Position numbers and translations under genes: made by a program. 64,000 nt of DNA, from assembly GCA_013288485.1 (NCBI GenBank), contig JABDBW010000003.1, positions 1 to 64,000 of the forward strand. The letters run 5' to 3'. The notes under the pieces are model-generated. The model made no database searches, was not told the DNA's origin, and worked only from the letters and a program-made list of their open reading frames with translations. Each line of letters opens with the position of its first letter. Position 1 is the first letter of the stretch. This document shows, one piece after another, positions 30,532-40,689 of the stretch. Source of the DNA: Bacteroidota bacterium (GTDB lineage Bacteria; Bacteroidota; Bacteroidia; Sphingobacteriales; Sphingobacteriaceae).

Positions 30532-30560
30532 AAAAAAAGGCTACCCAACGGCAACCCTTT
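30532..30560 (-). terminator. Attenuator-type terminator of the trp leader
   Basis: Minus strand AAAGGGTTGCC-GTTG-GGTAGCCTTTTTTTG: imperfect stem plus U tract between leader peptide and trpD. Confidence 0.65.
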
Positions 30561-30589
30561 AACTATAATTTAAATAACATAGGTTTGCC

Positions 30590-30643
30590 TTACGATTTCC
30601 CGTTAAGCCACCACCAATTATTGTTTAAACTTTTAATTATCAT
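30590..30643 (-). CDS. trpL: Trp leader peptide MIIKSLNNNWWWLNGKS*
   Basis: Minus-strand ATGATAATTAAAAGTTTAAACAATAATTGGTGGTGGCTTAACGGGAAATCGTAA with three consecutive TGG codons, 97 nt upstream of trpD. Confidence 0.82.
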   Translation of the reverse strand: MIIKSLNNNWWWLNGKS

Positions 30644-30713
30644 TTATGCACAAATATGGAAATAGTTTTTTCTAAAAGCAAGTATAATGATAAATTTACG
30701 GTGATGTTGGATT

Positions 30714-30898
30714 AGTTATTGGGTTATTAAGTTATTAGTTACTTGGCCCAGTACGACTTATAAACTTAATAATTAACTTGATCAACTATATACTCAATAA
30801 CTCAATAACTCAATAACTCAATAACTCAATAACTCAATAACTCAATAACTCAATAACTCAATAACTCAATAACTCAATAATTCAATAACTCAATAACC
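30714..30898. repeat. Inverted octamer-word array: left arm AGTTATTG GGTTATTA AGTTATTA (30714-30737), right arm (CAATAACT)x13 (30795-30898)
   Basis: Exact 8-nt periodicity; right array ends 4 nt before the ATG of the Kir channel ORF. Confidence 0.9.
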
Positions 30899-30902
30899 CC
30901 CC

Positions 30903-31853
30903 ATGGCCATACATAAACGAAAATTTAATCCCGAAGATGACCTGGGGTTCGGTACACAGCCGGTTATTAAAAGCCAGCGTTTAATAAACCAGGACGGATC
31001 TGTAAATGTAAAGCGCAAAGGGCTGTCTTTTTTTAACACTTCAAACAGTTATCACACACTAATTACAATGGGTTGGAGCAAATTCTGGCTGCTGGTGTTT
31101 ACCTGTTACTTAACCGCTAATATAATTTTTGCTTTTATTTATGTATTTATCGGAAACGATTCGATGTATGGCGCTACCACGGGTGCTGATTTTTTCCATC
31201 ATTTTATGGATGCTTTCTTTTTTTCGGCTCAAACCATATCAACGGTGGGTTACGGCCATATCAGCCCCAAAGGAATGCTGGCTAATAGCGTGGCGGCGTT
31301 AGAGTCGATGACGGGCCTTTTGGCCTTCGCTTTAGCTACGGGCTTGCTATATGGACGTTTTTCAAGGCCATCGGCAAAAATTAAATACAGTAAACACCTT
31401 ATTGTTGCCCCTTACAGGGAAAATAGCAGGGGCATTATGTTCCGGCTGGCCAACGTGCGCAGAAACACGCTTATTGACCTGCAAATGGAAGTAATATTCT
31501 CGTATAATGAGGATGTTGACGGAAAAAAGATAAGAAGGTTTATATCGCTCGAACTGGAAAGAAAGCGGGTAAGCATACTCACACTAAGCTGGACTGTTGT
31601 ACATCCGCTTGACGATGATAGCCCGTTAAAAGATATAACACCCGAAGAAATGGCAAGCACAGAAGCCGGCTTTGCTGTATTATTGAAAGCATTTGACGAT
31701 ACTTTTTCACAAACGGTGCATTCACGCACCTCTTACCAATATAACGAAATAGTATGGGGGGCGAAATTTAAACCTGCTTTCGACAGAGATGAAGAGGGAC
31801 GCTTCGTTTTAAATTTGAGTAAGATTGATGACCATGAGGTTGTTAATAGTTGA
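30903..31853 (+). CDS. Bacterial inward-rectifier potassium channel (KirBac-like)
   Basis: Selectivity filter TISTVGYGHISP; Kir cytoplasmic domain FRLANVRRNTLIDLQMEVIFSY...LSWTVVHPLDDDSPL. Confidence 0.93.
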   Translation: MAIHKRKFNPEDDLGFGTQPVIKSQRLINQDGSVNVKRKGLSFFNTSNSYHTLITMGWSKFWLLVFTCYLTANIIFAFIYVFIGNDSMYGATTGADFFHHFMDAFFFSAQTISTVGYGHISPKGMLANSVAALESMTGLLAFALATGLLYGRFSRPSAKIKYSKHLIVAPYRENSRGIMFRLANVRRNTLIDLQMEVIFSYNEDVDGKKIRRFISLELERKRVSILTLSWTVVHPLDDDSPLKDITPEEMASTEAGFAVLLKAFDDTFSQTVHSRTSYQYNEIVWGAKFKPAFDRDEEGRFVLNLSKIDDHEVVNS

Positions 31854-31925
31854 TGGTTCATAGTTCATGGCTTGTTTGTTTTTATTAGGAATAATTTCCA
31901 TGAACTATCAACTATTAACCATGAT
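31843..31925. repeat. Inverted heptamer-word array, locus 2
   Basis: + strand TTAATAG TTGATGG TTCATAG TTCATGG, 27-nt spacer, CCATGAA CTATCAA CTATTAA CCATGAT. Confidence 0.78.
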
Positions 31926-31929
31926 CTGT

Positions 31930-32745
31930 TTATTTCAACAACGAATCCTTCTCTTTAGCAAACACATTATAAACCAGTTTATCAAGCCAGCCCGGTAAAA
32001 ACTTGCTTAAAAATACGGTAAGCTTTCCCTGCCCGGTCATGATGAGCATGCGTTCGCGATTTTCCACGCCGTCGGCAATGATCTTGGCCACCTCATCTGA
32101 CGTCATCATTTTTTGTTCTTCCAAGGTGCTTTCTCCTTGTTGACCACCATCCTTATTTAAAGCCGTATTACGGATGTTTGACGCTGTAAAACCCGGACAG
32201 GCAGTCATAACATGTACACCTGTTTTTAAATTCTCTACCCGTAAAGCATCAAGGAAACCGTTCATGGCAAATTTGGAGGCCGAATAACCGGTCCGCCCGG
32301 GCAAGCCTTTATAGCCGGCTATGGATGATATGCCAACTATGGAGCCTTTTGTTTTCAGTATCTCGGGCAAGGCGTATTTAGTGCAGTATACCGTACCCCA
32401 AAAGTTTACCTCCATCACTGTTTTTAAAACCTTTACATCGGTATCTTTAAACAGAGCCCGCATGGATATACCCGCGTTATTTATTAATATATCAATTTTA
32501 CCAAATGTTAGGGTGGCTTGTTTTATTAAATTTTCGCAATCTTCTGCTTTGGTTACATCGCATTCAACAGCTATTGCTTTAATGTTGTATTGCTGACTAA
32601 GTGATTGCGCTATTTCGCATAAAGTAACGTATTGCCGTGCACCTAAAACCAGGTTAGCGCCCCGGCGGGCAAATTCTGCCGCTAATGATTTACCGATGCC
32701 TGATGAGCCGCCGGTTATAATTACAGTTTTATCGTTCAACTTCAT
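31930..32745 (-). CDS. SDR family oxidoreductase
   Basis: VIITGGSSGIGKSLAAEFARRGA; NNAGISM; GYSASKFAMNGF. Confidence 0.94.
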   Translation of the reverse strand: MKLNDKTVIITGGSSGIGKSLAAEFARRGANLVLGARQYVTLCEIAQSLSQQYNIKAIAVECDVTKAEDCENLIKQATLTFGKIDILINNAGISMRALFKDTDVKVLKTVMEVNFWGTVYCTKYALPEILKTKGSIVGISSIAGYKGLPGRTGYSASKFAMNGFLDALRVENLKTGVHVMTACPGFTASNIRNTALNKDGGQQGESTLEEQKMMTSDEVAKIIADGVENRERMLIMTGQGKLTVFLSKFLPGWLDKLVYNVFAKEKDSLLK

Positions 32746-33562
32746 AATTTGCCGGGTACAACTGTATACTTCCCATTCTTACTTCGGGCAATTTAAACAG
32801 GTACTTGGCAGCGAATATAAGCATAGCTCCATAAAAATTCTTTAGGTATTGCCAGCTAAATTTTTGCAGGCTATTGCTTTTAAAGTTGATAATATAGGTT
32901 TTGGGGAAGTAATAATTTTTAAACCCGGCCAATCTCATGCGATATGAAAGGTCGATATTATGGCCGTACATGAAAAAACGTTCGTCGAATAAGCCGGTTT
33001 CATTTAAAACAGATTTCCGCACCAGCATAAAACCATCATTCAATATGTCAATTTCTGATGTTTGAAACTCCTCAACCCAGGCTTTATGATTACGGTTGGT
33101 TAAGCGTGATTTTGGAAGATTTTTACCAAAACCTATCATTTTAACAAACGCTACCCATTGTTTGGTTAATCCCCGGTTTGATTCGGGCAAAAAACTGCCT
33201 TGCGGGCCCAGCATACGTACACTCAAACCACTTGCATCACGATGATCATCCATAAAATCAATAACTTTACCCAATGTCTCATTGCCGCAAATAGTATCCG
33301 CACTGACCAATAAAATATACTCTCCTTTGGACGCTTCGATAGCCTGGTTACTTGCCCGGGCAACACCTTCGTTAATTGAATTTGCAACTAAGCGGATTTC
33401 GGGGTATTCCGTTGAAAGCATTTCAACTGAATTATCTGTTGACGCATTGTCAACTATAATCAACTCATAATCAATAGCATTACCGGCCTTAATTAAAGAG
33501 TTTAGGGCGAGTTTTATTAAATCACAACGATTGTGATTAACAATAATAACCGATAGTTTCAT
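32729..33562 (-). CDS. Glycosyltransferase family 2
   Basis: LSVIIVNHNRCDLIKLALNSL...ELIIVDNASTDNSVEML...ILLVSADT. Confidence 0.94.
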   Translation of the reverse strand: MKLSVIIVNHNRCDLIKLALNSLIKAGNAIDYELIIVDNASTDNSVEMLSTEYPEIRLVANSINEGVARASNQAIEASKGEYILLVSADTICGNETLGKVIDFMDDHRDASGLSVRMLGPQGSFLPESNRGLTKQWVAFVKMIGFGKNLPKSRLTNRNHKAWVEEFQTSEIDILNDGFMLVRKSVLNETGLFDERFFMYGHNIDLSYRMRLAGFKNYYFPKTYIINFKSNSLQKFSWQYLKNFYGAMLIFAAKYLFKLPEVRMGSIQLYPANYEVER

Positions 33563-33564
33563 AC

Positions 33565-34182
33565 TTACCTGGATAAAGAATTTTCATACGGAACACGTGT
33601 AGCGATAGAGCGACCTAAAGTGATCTCGTCTACGTACTCCAATTCTCCTCCAAATGCTATGCCACGGGCAATTGTTGAGATACTGATATTAAAATGTTTT
33701 AAACGTTTATGTAAATAAAACAGGGTAGTATCCCCTTCCATGGTAGCGCTTAACGCGAAAATAACCTCTTTTACTTCATCGTTATTCAGCCGCTCAACAA
33801 GCGTATCTACTTCGAGGTCGGTAGGGCCAATACCATCCATCGGCGAAATTAACCCGCCTAATACATGGTACACGCCATTATACTGGCTGGTGTTTTCAAT
33901 GGCCATTACATCGCGGGTATCCTCAACCACACAGATCATGCTGCGGTCGCGTTTGGGAGCGGCGCATATTTCGCAAACCGGCTGATCGGATATATTATGG
34001 CAAACCTTACAAAATTGAATCTCGTTACGGAGCTTACTTATAGCAGCGCTAAATTTTTCCACATCATCCTTATCCCGGTTAAGCAAGTGCAATACGAGGC
34101 GTAAAGCTGTTTTTTGCCCTACCCCGGGCAATTTGGCAAATTCGGCGACAGCATTCTCAAGTAACTTCGATGAAAAGTTCAT
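33565..34182 (-). CDS. recR: Recombination mediator protein RecR
   Basis: LLENAVAEFAKLPGVGQKTALRLVLHLL; CKVCHNISDQPVCEIC; Toprim VVEDTRDVMAIE. Start MNFSSKLLE at 34182 rather than 34257. Confidence 0.95.
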   Translation of the reverse strand: MNFSSKLLENAVAEFAKLPGVGQKTALRLVLHLLNRDKDDVEKFSAAISKLRNEIQFCKVCHNISDQPVCEICAAPKRDRSMICVVEDTRDVMAIENTSQYNGVYHVLGGLISPMDGIGPTDLEVDTLVERLNNDEVKEVIFALSATMEGDTTLFYLHKRLKHFNISISTIARGIAFGGELEYVDEITLGRSIATRVPYENSLSR

Positions 34183-34234
34183 GTTGCGAAGATAGTGAAT
34201 AGTCCGAAAGTCGGGAAGTCCGAAAGGTCTTTTC

Positions 34235-34263
34235 ATAGCGATGGGTTTAAAACCCATCGCTAT
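34235..34263. repeat. 29-nt palindrome ATAGCGATGGGTTT-A-AAACCCATCGCTAT
   Basis: Perfect 14-bp arms. Confidence 0.75.
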
Positions 34264-34339
34264 AGAGGTTATTATCTCAAAATTGCTTTTTTTGTATATA
34301 CAAACTAGTATGTATAAATTGCCTTCTTAATAACACGCT

Positions 34340-35821
34340 ATGTCACCAGCAATCTTACTCTCATTTATTATAGGCTACTTTCTGGTGTTATTAGTAATAT
34401 CCTGGCTTACATCAAGAAAATCATCCGATAATGATACCTTTTTTGTAGCCAACCGAAACTCAAAATGGTATTTGGTTGCATTTGGAATGATCGGTACCGC
34501 GTTAAGCGGCGTAACCTTTATATCCGTACCCGGTAAAGTTGGCGCGGTTACGGGCGATCAGTTTGAATATTTCCAGTTTGTATTGGGCAACGCGGCAGGG
34601 TTTATTATTATCGCTACGGTTTTATTGCCGCTATATTATCGTTTAAAGCTAACCTCTATATACAGCTATATTGAAGGCGCTTTAGGTATATGGAGCTATA
34701 AAACCGCCGCAGGTATATTTTTAATAAGCCGAATAATCGGCTCATCATTCAGGTTGTACCTGGTGGTTATAGTTTTGCAGAAATTTATTTTTGATAGTTA
34801 TCATATCCCCTTTGCGATAACTGTGCTGATATGTTTATTGCTGATATGGGCATATACTTTCCGAGGCGGCTTAAAAACCATTATTATTACCGATAGCCTG
34901 CAAACGCTATTTTTAGTATCATCGGTCTTCCTGTCGATATTCTTTATTTGCAGGGCCATGAATTTAAATATTTTTGAAGCTGCTGATGCGATTAAGAACA
35001 GCAGTTACTCAAAAATATTCTTCTTTAATAACTTTTTAAGCAGCCACTTTCACTTCAGCAAGCAGTTTATTGGCGGCTTGTTTATTACCGTTGGCATGAC
35101 CGGGCTCGACCAGGACCTGATGCAAAAAAACCTGAGCCTTAAAAACATCCACGAAGCGCAAAAAAACATGTTTAGCTTTACGGCTGTATTTGTGGTTATT
35201 AATATTTTCTTTTTAAGCGTTGGCGCTTTGCTGTACTTATATGCCGCTCGATACGGAATAAAAGTTGAAAAAACCGATTACCTCTTCCCTACTATCGCAT
35301 TGCAATATTTACGGGGAATACCTGCAACTGTATTTATGCTGGGACTTACCGCCGCCACATTTGCCACAACCGATTCGGCCCTTACCGCCCTAACCACTTC
35401 GTTTTGTGTTGATTTTTTAGGTTTTAATAAGAGCGGCGACAACAATAGTAAGAAAAGGATTAATACCCGCCATTATGTGCATATTGTCTTTTCGGGATTG
35501 ATTTTTTTAACCATTATAATTTTTAATGCCATTAATAATAAGGCGGTTGTAACGGCAATTTTTTCGGTAGCGTCATATACTTACGGCCCGCTGCTGGGTT
35601 TATATGCCTTTGGCTTGTTTGTTGGCGGCAGACAGGTTAAGGATAAGCTGGTGCCATTTATATGTTTATTATCGCCCGCTATATGTTATTACCTAAGCAC
35701 ACACTCGGCAAAACTATTTGGCTATACTTTTGATAATGAGCTTATCCTCGTCAACGGATTTATTACATTTGCAGGGTTGCTGTTGAGTTCATCGGCGAAA
35801 ACAAAAGCGGCGGTGGTGTAA
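34340..35821 (+). CDS. Sodium:solute symporter family transporter
   Basis: FVANRNSKWYLVAFGMIGTALSGVTFISVPGKVG...TVGMTGLDQDLMQKNLS; multi-TM. Confidence 0.92.
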   Translation: MSPAILLSFIIGYFLVLLVISWLTSRKSSDNDTFFVANRNSKWYLVAFGMIGTALSGVTFISVPGKVGAVTGDQFEYFQFVLGNAAGFIIIATVLLPLYYRLKLTSIYSYIEGALGIWSYKTAAGIFLISRIIGSSFRLYLVVIVLQKFIFDSYHIPFAITVLICLLLIWAYTFRGGLKTIIITDSLQTLFLVSSVFLSIFFICRAMNLNIFEAADAIKNSSYSKIFFFNNFLSSHFHFSKQFIGGLFITVGMTGLDQDLMQKNLSLKNIHEAQKNMFSFTAVFVVINIFFLSVGALLYLYAARYGIKVEKTDYLFPTIALQYLRGIPATVFMLGLTAATFATTDSALTALTTSFCVDFLGFNKSGDNNSKKRINTRHYVHIVFSGLIFLTIIIFNAINNKAVVTAIFSVASYTYGPLLGLYAFGLFVGGRQVKDKLVPFICLLSPAICYYLSTHSAKLFGYTFDNELILVNGFITFAGLLLSSSAKTKAAVV

Positions 35822-35843
35822 TTATACTACATTTAACATAAAT

Positions 35844-36551
35844 ATGACCGGAGAAGAAAAAATAAGACAAGCATTCGAAAACAAGAACTGGCAAGAAATT
35901 AAGGTAACTGATTCCTGGCAGATATTTAAAATAATGGCCGAGTTTGTTGACGGCTTTGAAAAATTAGCTAAAATAGGCCCTTGCGTATCCATATTTGGCT
36001 CGGCGCGCACGCATAACGATAACCCCTACTACAAACTGGCTGAAGACACCGCCCGCCTGCTTACAGAGCGCGGCTATGGTGTAATATCAGGCGGCGGCCC
36101 CGGCGTAATGGAAGCTGCCAATAAAGGAGCTTACGAGGCAGGAGGTAAATCGGTAGGATTGAATATTGAACTACCCTTTGAGCAATTTCACAACAAATAT
36201 ATTGACCGGGATAAGATACTGGAGTTCGATTATTTCTTTATCCGCAAGGTAATGTTCATGAAATACTCGCAGGGGTTTATTATACTGCCGGGCGGGTTTG
36301 GTACCCTGGATGAATCGTTCGAGGCGATAACCTTGATACAAACAGGTAAAATTGCCCGTTTCCCCATTGTATTTGTTGGCGTTGAATACTGGGGTGGCTT
36401 ATTTAACTGGATAAAAGAAAAAATGCTCGACCAGGAACACAACATCCACCCGGATGACTTGAACTTATACCGTGTAGTTGATACTGCACAGGAAGCTGTT
36501 GAGCATATCTTCCGTTTCTACGATAAATATGTGCTGAAACCGAATTTTTAA
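35844..36551 (+). CDS. LOG/TIGR00730 family Rossmann-fold protein
   Basis: VSIFGSARTHNDNPYYKLAEDTARLL...GVISGGGPGVMEAANKGAYEAGG...PGGFGTLDE. Confidence 0.93.
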   Translation: MTGEEKIRQAFENKNWQEIKVTDSWQIFKIMAEFVDGFEKLAKIGPCVSIFGSARTHNDNPYYKLAEDTARLLTERGYGVISGGGPGVMEAANKGAYEAGGKSVGLNIELPFEQFHNKYIDRDKILEFDYFFIRKVMFMKYSQGFIILPGGFGTLDESFEAITLIQTGKIARFPIVFVGVEYWGGLFNWIKEKMLDQEHNIHPDDLNLYRVVDTAQEAVEHIFRFYDKYVLKPNF

Positions 36552-36602
36552 AAAGAAAACAGTATTACGATATGTAATTTCGTGATTATAACTTATTTTC
36601 TC

Positions 36603-37265
36603 ATGAAAAGACCAATTATTATATTGCTAATTGTAGGATGCTTTTTATTCTTTGCCTGGGTAATAGCCGGGGCCACTCATATCCTGAGTATTTACCATCT
36701 CCCAACTACGTCAAACCAGCCTACCTATAACCCGGGCGATATTATAATAGCATCGGCGTTAAAAAAGCCAAATAATAACTCGCTTATTCTTTTTAAAAGA
36801 CCTGATAACAGTACCTGGGTATTCAGATGTATCGGAAAAGAGGGTGATGTAATAGAAATTAGGAATGCCACAGTTTATTTAAATGGCAAATTGTTGAACG
36901 AGCCATTTGCATGGAATGAGTATTACATTACAAAAGACCAGTTGCAAAGGATAATGGGATATGTGGACAAAAACAAAAATACGGTAAAACCCATAAATGA
37001 CAGTTTATTTTCAATTGCTTTAACAAGTGCCGAATTAAAGGAATACAATCTTAATTTAAAGCTTTATACTGCATCAAAAGACAGTATAAATCCAAGTATT
37101 TTTCCGGAGTTTAAAAAATTAGGATACAATGAAGATAACCTGGGTCCTGTAAAAGTTCCAAAAAACTGTTATTTTGTTTTAGGGGACAGCAGGCATGATG
37201 CAATGGATTCGCGCTATATTGGATTTGTAAAAGAAGACGAAATAATTTCAACAGTAATAAAATAG
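36603..37265 (+). CDS. Signal peptidase I (S26)-like protein, atypical
   Basis: SNQPTYNPGDIIIAS, WVFRCIGKEGDVIEIRNATVYLNG, YFVLGDSRHDAMDSRYIGFV. Confidence 0.8.
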   Translation: MKRPIIILLIVGCFLFFAWVIAGATHILSIYHLPTTSNQPTYNPGDIIIASALKKPNNNSLILFKRPDNSTWVFRCIGKEGDVIEIRNATVYLNGKLLNEPFAWNEYYITKDQLQRIMGYVDKNKNTVKPINDSLFSIALTSAELKEYNLNLKLYTASKDSINPSIFPEFKKLGYNEDNLGPVKVPKNCYFVLGDSRHDAMDSRYIGFVKEDEIISTVIK

Positions 37266-37268
37266 CAA

Positions 37269-37301
37269 TAAAAAAAGCGATAAGATTAACCCATCGCTTT
37301 T
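37269..37301. terminator. Candidate bidirectional terminator
   Basis: AAAAAAAGCGATaagattaaccCATCGCTTTTG. Confidence 0.6.
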
Positions 37302-37323
37302 GTATATAAATAAAGTCTCCCGT

Positions 37324-39333
37324 TTACTTTACAGTTGCAACATACGGATTGCTTGCCAATTCGATCATGTTAATTACCTCACTATATACTTTCACTGAAG
37401 AGCCGGAATAGCCAGTATATTTAAAACGTATATTTCCATTTTTGTCAATAATAAATTTTGTAGGTATGCCGCTCACATCAAAAGCGCTAACCACTTTTCC
37501 CTGTTTTCCGTCGGCATTTTTTTCGTCCATTAGCACATGGAAAGTATATATATTGTTAGTGATAAACTTTTTAACCTGGCTAACGTAATCATTGCCCGTT
37601 TCCCAGGTATCAACAAACAAAAACACCACATTAGGATCATCCTTATATTTATTCACAGCCATTTGCATACCCGGAAAAGACATCTTGCAGGGGCCGCACC
37701 AGGTAGCCCAAAAATCAACAACTACTGTTTTTCCTTTCAGGTCATTTAATGATACAACCTTTCCATCCATGCCCTTTAAAGTAAAAGCAGGCGCTGGTGT
37801 GTTTATCATATCTTTTGAAAAATCAACAACTGTATTTGCAGCCTCTTTTTTTACATTTTCTTCTTCTTTATTAAATTCTTCCTGTAGTTTTTGTCGTTGT
37901 TTTTGTATTCTCTCATCATTTAGTTTTTGTAATGAAGCAATGTACTGGTCATATCCTTTATCGCTCCCGTTAATTTTAATGTAGCATTCTTTTAACATTG
38001 CTTCCCATTCGTCTGATGCCCCGGGAGACTTCATAGCCGTTTCAGCCACTTCTTTAGCTTGAGCATAGTCCTTACCGGCCATCACTATTTGTGCATAATG
38101 AAGCGTTACGGGGCCACCGCCTTTGGTAATTTGCTTATCATACAGCGGTTTCTGTACTTTTAATGCTTCGTCGTATTTGCCCTCTTTGTACAATATATAG
38201 GCATAAGTGTCGCCAACCATATAAGTAAAACCCTGTATATTGCTCTTTGCCTGCTCTGGTGTCATATATGAGCCAACTACCGGATTACTTACCAGTGCAT
38301 TAACGATATCCACTGATTGTTTAGACAATCTTTCTGCCATCTCTAAATTCTCGCCTTTTTCCGCCTCTTGCCAGGCAACACTATTCAGTGTTTGAAATAA
38401 CATTGTCTTGTCATTAATTAAAGCTATATATTTTTCACACGATGCAATATCATTAATTTTAAGGTACCCTAATACAAGTTGTCTTCTTATCAATTCATAT
38501 ATACTACCTGGTTGATCCAAAGCATTTTCAGGGAATTTATGCAAGAATGCCTGGTATAATGAATCCTGTTTCTTTACATCTTTTTCTCTAAGAATATTAT
38601 TTATTATTTCGTTCTTTGTTACGTTTCCATCAGGGTATCTCCGCTTTATCATTGCCAGCAATGAGTCGGCTTCCGGTTTCTTCTTTTGCATGGTTAATAT
38701 GGAAACCGCCATGGTCATATCTTTTTCGTTATTGCTATTTTTAAGTTCCCCCACTTTATCCTTTAGCAAAGCCATATCCTCCTGATCTGTTGACATTGAT
38801 AAAGCCCTGTAATAACCCATACCATATTCTTTTTCGCTTTCGGGGAATGTGGCTATTTCCTGTTTATAAAGTTTAAGAACCTGTGCTTTGTCGGCCGGTA
38901 CTTTGGCAAACGCGTTACCCATACCCATGTAAAATAACGCTTCCGACGCGTACGCACCCTGTATTGGTTGTTTTTCATTATACACCATATAGAAATAACC
39001 TTTGCCATTGTTATTATCTACCATAGTATCTTTATGGATTTTAAAAAAGAAGCCTTTTGCCGCCACCGAAATAGTTAAATATCCTTTTAATAATTTACCC
39101 TCAAGTTTTAGTTCGATATCTGCAGCGGGGTTTTTTTTGCCATCTACATAATAAACCGTGGCCTTAATATCCTGCTTACCATCGAGTTTTGTTCCCACAG
39201 GGTCATACGTGACACTGATGGGTTGCCCCTGCGACGGATATTGTTCCGAAATGGTTAAATGACTGTTTTGCGCGAATAAAGTTTGACATACCAGCATTGC
39301 CGGTAATACCAATAAGTAATTTAGGTTTTTCAT
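37324..39333 (-). CDS. TlpA/thioredoxin-like domain protein with TPR-like N-terminal region
   Basis: [45 protein letters not shown]-terminal signal peptide. Confidence 0.92.
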   Translation of the reverse strand: MKNLNYLLVLPAMLVCQTLFAQNSHLTISEQYPSQGQPISVTYDPVGTKLDGKQDIKATVYYVDGKKNPAADIELKLEGKLLKGYLTISVAAKGFFFKIHKDTMVDNNNGKGYFYMVYNEKQPIQGAYASEALFYMGMGNAFAKVPADKAQVLKLYKQEIATFPESEKEYGMGYYRALSMSTDQEDMALLKDKVGELKNSNNEKDMTMAVSILTMQKKKPEADSLLAMIKRRYPDGNVTKNEIINNILREKDVKKQDSLYQAFLHKFPENALDQPGSIYELIRRQLVLGYLKINDIASCEKYIALINDKTMLFQTLNSVAWQEAEKGENLEMAERLSKQSVDIVNALVSNPVVGSYMTPEQAKSNIQGFTYMVGDTYAYILYKEGKYDEALKVQKPLYDKQITKGGGPVTLHYAQIVMAGKDYAQAKEVAETAMKSPGASDEWEAMLKECYIKINGSDKGYDQYIASLQKLNDERIQKQRQKLQEEFNKEEENVKKEAANTVVDFSKDMINTPAPAFTLKGMDGKVVSLNDLKGKTVVVDFWATWCGPCKMSFPGMQMAVNKYKDDPNVVFLFVDTWETGNDYVSQVKKFITNNIYTFHVLMDEKNADGKQGKVVSAFDVSGIPTKFIIDKNGNIRFKYTGYSGSSVKVYSEVINMIELASNPYVATVK

Positions 39334-39429
39334 TTTTAAAAGTGTGGTTTTAGAGTTTAAACTAAATTATTAGTCAAGGTAAGAAATATTTAATTAATTT
39401 TTCCAAATTTCTTTATTTATTTTGCGCTC

Positions 39430-40653
39430 ATGCACCGACCTAAAAAACAGGCTGCCTTAGGCTTTATTTTCGCAACACTCCTTATCGACGTTATGGGCCT
39501 GGCGATCATCATTCCCGTCTTTCCCAAATTATTGATGCACCTGATACATGGTAGTGTAAGCGATGTTTCGATCTATGGCGGATGGTTAACCGCGGCATAC
39601 GCCATTATGCAATTTCTTTGCTCACCCCTGATAGGCAACTTGAGCGATAAATATGGCCGCAGGCCGGTGTTGCTATGCTCATTGGTAGGTTTTGGCATCG
39701 ACTATTTATTTTTAGCCTTCGCACCTACTATTGGCTTATTGTTTATTGGACGGATCATTGCGGGTTTTACCGGGGCAAGTTTTACTACGGCCAACGCTTA
39801 TATTGCTGATATAAGCACACCCGAAAAGAGGGCGGCCAACTTTGGCCTGGTGGGCGTAGCCTTTGGCCTGGGGTTTATTATAGGGCCGGTTATTGGTGGT
39901 ATATTAGGTAAATACAACGTACACTACCCTTTCCTGGCAGCAGCCGGTTTGGCTTTTCTCAATGCTATCTACGGCTACTTTATTTTGCCGGAATCATTGG
40001 CTCCCGAAAACCGGAGGCCGCTTGAGTTAAAAAAGATCAACCCGTTTACCTCATTAATTCAATTGAAAAAATATAAATCAGTTATCGGCCTGGCTGTATC
40101 TTTATTCCTTATTTACTTTGCCGTACAGGCTGTGCAAAGCGTATGGACCTATTATACCATGTATAAATTTAACTGGAGCGAGACTATGGTGGGTATTTCG
40201 TTGGGTGTGGTTGGATTTTTAGTGGCGCTGGTGCAGGGTGGCCTGATCAGGTTTATCAACCCAAAATTGGGCAACGAACGAAGTATATGGGTAGGCTTGG
40301 TGCTTTATAGTATTGGCTTACTGTTATTTGCGTTTGCTTCAGAGGGATGGATGATGTTCGCTTTCCTGGTACCCTATTGTTTGGGCGGAATAGCTGGCCC
40401 CGCTTTACAGGGATATATGAGCAACAGCGTACCCGCCAATGAGCAAGGCAACCTGCAAGGCGGATTAACGGGATTAATGAGTTTGAGCGCTGTTTTCGGT
40501 CCCTGGTTGATGACATTGGCGTTTCATTATTTTACAAGTAAGGCCGCCCCTTTTCAATTTCCCGGCGCCCCTTTTGCCATTGGCTCAATTTTAATGCTTT
40601 TAAGTGCTATATTGGCAATATTATCATTTAAGAAAAATAAACAGGTGCTTTAA
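39430..40653 (+). CDS. MFS transporter, TCR/Tet-like
   Basis: [36 protein letters not shown]; multi-TM. Confidence 0.92.
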   Translation: MHRPKKQAALGFIFATLLIDVMGLAIIIPVFPKLLMHLIHGSVSDVSIYGGWLTAAYAIMQFLCSPLIGNLSDKYGRRPVLLCSLVGFGIDYLFLAFAPTIGLLFIGRIIAGFTGASFTTANAYIADISTPEKRAANFGLVGVAFGLGFIIGPVIGGILGKYNVHYPFLAAAGLAFLNAIYGYFILPESLAPENRRPLELKKINPFTSLIQLKKYKSVIGLAVSLFLIYFAVQAVQSVWTYYTMYKFNWSETMVGISLGVVGFLVALVQGGLIRFINPKLGNERSIWVGLVLYSIGLLLFAFASEGWMMFAFLVPYCLGGIAGPALQGYMSNSVPANEQGNLQGGLTGLMSLSAVFGPWLMTLAFHYFTSKAAPFQFPGAPFAIGSILMLLSAILAILSFKKNKQVL

Positions 40654-40689
40654 ACATCCTGCTATTTCGGGTGTTGTGTATTATCCTTT

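Noticed and set aside
30795-30898. Possible CRISPR array
   Set aside because: 8-bp direct tandem repeat with no spacers and no cas genes; it is a minisatellite.
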